Below, piece by piece: positions 38,323-41,449 of a DNA stretch of 41,449 bases. Position numbers and translations under genes: made by a program. Each line of letters begins with the position of its first letter. Within the stretch, counting starts at the first letter, position 1. Below the pieces are notes generated by a model, which did no database searches, was not told the DNA's origin, and saw only the letters and a list, made by a program, of their open reading frames with translations. The stretch comes from an uncultured Pedobacter sp. GTDB lineage: Bacteria > Bacteroidota > Bacteroidia > Sphingobacteriales > Sphingobacteriaceae. The stretch is from positions 1 to 41,449 of the forward strand of contig NZ_CAJYOJ010000035.1 in the NCBI RefSeq assembly GCF_913776295.1, given 5' to 3'.

Positions 38323-41049
38323 CTATTTTACTGTGTATTTAAATATCGATCTCCCTAAATTACCATTGGCATCTATACCTTCAATAATTACTTTGTACTG
38401 TCCCTTACCATCAGCATTGTAGTATTCAAAAGAAGCATTACCTGTTGTATCAGTAACCACTTTAGGATTCCAGTAAATGGTAGTTCTTAAATCGCTGCGG
38501 TTCATGCTCGCCGGAACATCATATTTTGGGGAGTAAAACTGTTTTTCTTTGTTATAACCCTGTGGCGAAAACGTAAGCTCGTAGTATTTAGGAAGCATAT
38601 CCATCAACTGCGCTTTCGAAATCCTGGTGCCTTTAGGCGCTTTTTTCTGGTTAAATACAATCACACCATTTACATTGTTGGCGCGGTTTACCAGGCCTAA
38701 ATCATCTCTTAAAAATACTTCAACCGACTCGAGCAGGTTAACATCTATGGTATTAATCTGGTTTACATCCACATTCATACCGTTTATGAATATACCCATC
38801 GGGATTTTTTTGCCTTGATTGTAATCGCGGGTTACGTAAAAGTTATTGTCGGCAAAGGTAACTCCTGCCAGCATACCCTGTAAACAGTTAATTAATAAAC
38901 CACAGCCTTTAAACCGATCGCCGCTCACTTCATGGTCGGCCATTTGGCTAAGTCCGCTCAATGCCGGGTAATCTTTATGGCTCACTTTTGGAACAACGGT
39001 GCCTTTAATGTTAACATCTTTCAAGGTATGTAAATAAGCATATTGTTTTTTACTGTTATCTAAATAACTGCTTAAAGTGCTATCAATGTTTAAAACCTCT
39101 TCGGCTGCACTAAAGTTTCTGGTTAGTGTAGGTACAGGTGCACCATTTAAGCTCAAGGTCATGTTTTTATAGTTTGGATTATACTTGGCAGTAATGGTTA
39201 CTTTCGATGAATCGTTAAATACGAGATTGGAGAATTTAAAGTTTCCTACCGGATCTGTAGTGCCTTCCTGGTTAAAACGTTTATCAGGGATGCTTAAGAG
39301 CAAGGCCCCTTTTCTAACCGGAATACCATTGTTCTGACGTAAAATACCCGAAATTTCAATACCCTGTTCTGGTAAAAAATTAATTTTTGGCAATTTATTG
39401 GCAATGATGTCGGTATATTTAAAACTGCGATAACCCTGGGTAAGGAGTAATACATCTAAATCGGCATTTTTCCTGGCATCTGGTGCATTAAAATAATAGT
39501 TGGCTTTTTCAATATAACCTTTAACATCGCTGCTTAACAACAGGCCTGTTAATATCGTACTGGTGGCATCCTCGCTCGAAGGAACTTTGGTTTCATCTAC
39601 CACAGCGACAGAAAAACTGCCTTCTACAGGAGCACCATCTTTTTTCGCTGCCACATTGATCTTCACCTTTTTCTTGATTCCATAAGTAGTTGCCGCACTG
39701 GTTAGTGTTACTGTCATGGTGTTTTTGTGCTGTACAAAAACCAATCGTTCACTTAATGGTTTGCCAAATTCGTTAAACAGGGTAAACTGTGCAATTCCAT
39801 TTGGAAATTTAGATTTGAGCACAGTGGTATTATATTCTGTGTTTGATAATGCTGTTTGTGCACCATAACAGATCACGCCCTTGCTCTGTGCTATTAAATA
39901 AAGTTTTTTACCTTGATTCTGTTCAAAAAAGGCATCATTAGCTAATATTTTTATGGCTATCTGATCTGCATTACTATTATCTATCGTTACAACAGCGCCA
40001 TTAGCCGCAACATTAGGTAAGTTATAAGTCTGAGTGTTGCCATCTGCATAAGTAACGGCAGCCTTGTAAGTTTTTCCAGCTTCTGCCAATAAGTTAAAAC
40101 TGCCCATTCCTAAATGCTGAGCATTAAAGGTGGCAACGGTTTTACCATCATTATCGGTTACTGTACCTTTTGAGTTAATACCCAAACCATCACTTTTAAT
40201 GGCTTTAAAAGCTACTTTATTGTTCAGGCCAGCAATTAAACTTCCGCCCTCGGGGAAAAATTGAAAATCTTTGCTTACGATTGCATTTTTCAGCTGGAAG
40301 CTGCTGCTTGCCAAATCTTTATCAGTGGTGTTAATGCTTGTAATCAGTTCGCCTTTTTGTAATTGATATTCGGCCTTTTGTGCGTTACTCATCGCAATCG
40401 TTAAATAACCGTTGGTATCGGTTGTACCCCTGCCTTTGGCAATTACCGTAAAACTGGTCACTACCTGCCAGCTCACATTTTTATTGGCATAGGGTTTATT
40501 GCTGGCATCTTTAAATTGTATCCGCGCATCAATTTTCTCTAACTTATCTGTAGAGGTATTTTTGTAAGTAATGTGGGTTTTTAGCTCCTTATCAATGGCT
40601 TCGCCAACATAAAAAGTTTTGTTAAAATAAGCCGGGTCATCACTGTTGAGCATCCATAAAGTGTAAGCCCTGATGTGGTAATTGCCTTGTTTATAGTTGA
40701 TCTGATCTAAAGGAAAGCTGCCATAGGCAAATCCACCGGTAGTGGGTAACTTCAAAGTTTGGATCAGCGAATCTTTCTGATTGATCACATCCACATAAAT
40801 GATCTTACTGATGCCCGATAAAAAATTCTGGTTTTCGGTAACATAAGCTTTGAACCAAACCGTATCGGCTACTGCGTAATAGGGTTTATCAAAATGAAGG
40901 TAAATCTTTTCAGCAGGGTAATCACTTAATACCTTATTTGTTTTGGTAATGATGCTGTTGATGCTGATGGTATCGGTTTGAGCCGAAGAAGAAAAACTTA
41001 GTGATGATAAAAGTGACAGTATGATAAACGATAATCTAAAAATCTTCAT
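38323..41049 (-). CDS. Large exported protein with MG2-like repeats and a receptor-plug-like domain
   Basis: 908 residues from ATG 41049; this start gives the signal peptide MKIFRLSFIILSLLSSLSFSSSAQ. The N-terminal beta domains (about 40-150) read AEKIYLHFDKPYYAVADTVWFKAYV, an MG2-like start as in alpha-2-macroglobulin-like proteins. More beta-sandwich domains follow, including a regulatory-like one (ISGILRQNNGIPVRKGALLL). A plug-like domain near 700-790 has LINCLQGMLAGVTF, GIFINGMNVD and IDVNLLESVEVFLRDDLG. A short end domain follows; no barrel is present. Such proteins are common in Sphingobacteriaceae without assigned function. It is transcribed alone. Confidence 0.75.
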   Translation of the reverse strand: MKIFRLSFIILSLLSSLSFSSSAQTDTISINSIITKTNKVLSDYPAEKIYLHFDKPYYAVADTVWFKAYVTENQNFLSGISKIIYVDVINQKDSLIQTLKLPTTGGFAYGSFPLDQINYKQGNYHIRAYTLWMLNSDDPAYFNKTFYVGEAIDKELKTHITYKNTSTDKLEKIDARIQFKDASNKPYANKNVSWQVVTSFTVIAKGRGTTDTNGYLTIAMSNAQKAEYQLQKGELITSINTTDKDLASSSFQLKNAIVSKDFQFFPEGGSLIAGLNNKVAFKAIKSDGLGINSKGTVTDNDGKTVATFNAQHLGMGSFNLLAEAGKTYKAAVTYADGNTQTYNLPNVAANGAVVTIDNSNADQIAIKILANDAFFEQNQGKKLYLIAQSKGVICYGAQTALSNTEYNTTVLKSKFPNGIAQFTLFNEFGKPLSERLVFVQHKNTMTVTLTSAATTYGIKKKVKINVAAKKDGAPVEGSFSVAVVDETKVPSSEDATSTILTGLLLSSDVKGYIEKANYYFNAPDARKNADLDVLLLTQGYRSFKYTDIIANKLPKINFLPEQGIEISGILRQNNGIPVRKGALLLSIPDKRFNQEGTTDPVGNFKFSNLVFNDSSKVTITAKYNPNYKNMTLSLNGAPVPTLTRNFSAAEEVLNIDSTLSSYLDNSKKQYAYLHTLKDVNIKGTVVPKVSHKDYPALSGLSQMADHEVSGDRFKGCGLLINCLQGMLAGVTFADNNFYVTRDYNQGKKIPMGIFINGMNVDVNQINTIDVNLLESVEVFLRDDLGLVNRANNVNGVIVFNQKKAPKGTRISKAQLMDMLPKYYELTFSPQGYNKEKQFYSPKYDVPASMNRSDLRTTIYWNPKVVTDTTGNASFEYYNADGKGQYKVIIEGIDANGNLGRSIFKYTVK

Positions 41050-41216
41050 GGATTGGATATTAAAGCTCGTAAATATATCCAATTATAAATAGCTGTCCTA
41101 AATTGTACGCAGGTTTAACATTTTTTTACAAAAGTTTATAATTTCCTGTCATAGTTTTTGCGAGACTAGGTAGGTGCAATCTGAAGCAATTTATTTATGT
41201 AATGATCGTCAAAAAT

Positions 41217-41325
41217 GCTCACGCTCGTTTCTTAACGGGCGTGGAATATTTTAACGCTTTTAACGCGGCCTATATGCGATATAATGGCTACGCTATTAAA
41301 GCACGCGTTAGAAACGCGCGCACAA
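41217..41325. repeat. GCACGCGTT hairpin repeat, copy 4, with an inverted partner arm
   Basis: GCACGCGTTAGAAACGCGCG lies at 41301-41320. A diverged inverted version (CACGCTCGTTTCTTAACGGG) lies at 41219-41238. The two arms flank about 60 bases rich in AACGC words, a BIME-like layout. The remainder of 41050-41449 shows no gene. Confidence 0.6.
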
Positions 41326-41449
41326 TGTCGTTAAGTTAAGCTATATCCCTCTGTACATCAAAGGTTTTCTCTTTTCTTTATAGACCTTAATTCTTTTGAA
41401 GCTTCTATTGGATCTAACTATATCCGTGCAATTCTTTAATAACTTTAGG

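Overview
The window looks like chromosomal DNA of a Pedobacter-like member of the Sphingobacteriaceae (Bacteroidota). The evidence is a SusC/SusD pair, TonB-dependent receptors with carboxypeptidase-regulatory N-terminal domains, a DUF4249 lipoprotein, a propeller/Y_Y_Y regulator, several upstream boxes matching the Bacteroidota -7 element TAnnTTTG, little use of Shine-Dalgarno sites, and many short palindromic intergenic repeats of types I associate with this family. Genus is an inference. I found no tRNA, rRNA, CRISPR array, intact insertion sequence or phage gene.

Layout. 1-3800: a VOC-fold protein, a UbiA-like membrane protein, a methyltransferase, a thioredoxin-reductase-like flavoprotein and an unlisted 54-residue membrane protein. 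3795-5252: an APC amino-acid permease. 5800-10500: a PadR regulator with a PspC-domain membrane protein, then an outer-membrane beta-barrel receptor. 10500-17300 is the accessory-looking part. It holds small lipoproteins, a DUF2199 protein, a dense cluster of repeats, a RadC-like protein that has lost its metal site, and a compact AT-rich cassette of three unknown genes (16459 down to 14630). That cassette has its own promoter and two perfect palindromes in its leader. 17500-20650: a FUSC-family membrane protein and an SGNH hydrolase.

20650-21580 is a non-coding block of repeats. 21585-33907 is a polysaccharide utilisation locus. Its parts are a membrane-spanning one-component regulator, SusC, SusD, an internal rho-independent terminator, a GH30 enzyme, a GH5 enzyme with a C-terminal CBM6-like domain, and a seven-haem cytochrome c. 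The proposed flow is that a glycan or its fragments are sensed by the propeller protein, SusCD imports oligosaccharides, and GH30 and GH5 cut a beta-glucan. The exact glycan cannot be read from the sequence.

34016-37148 is a second receptor module (TonB-dependent receptor plus DUF4249 lipoprotein). It is followed by a D-2-hydroxyacid dehydrogenase and, convergently, a large exported protein with a receptor-plug-like domain but no barrel. The best candidates for something undescribed are the three-gene cassette with its operator-like leader, the degenerate RadC-like protein, and the shared repeat families.
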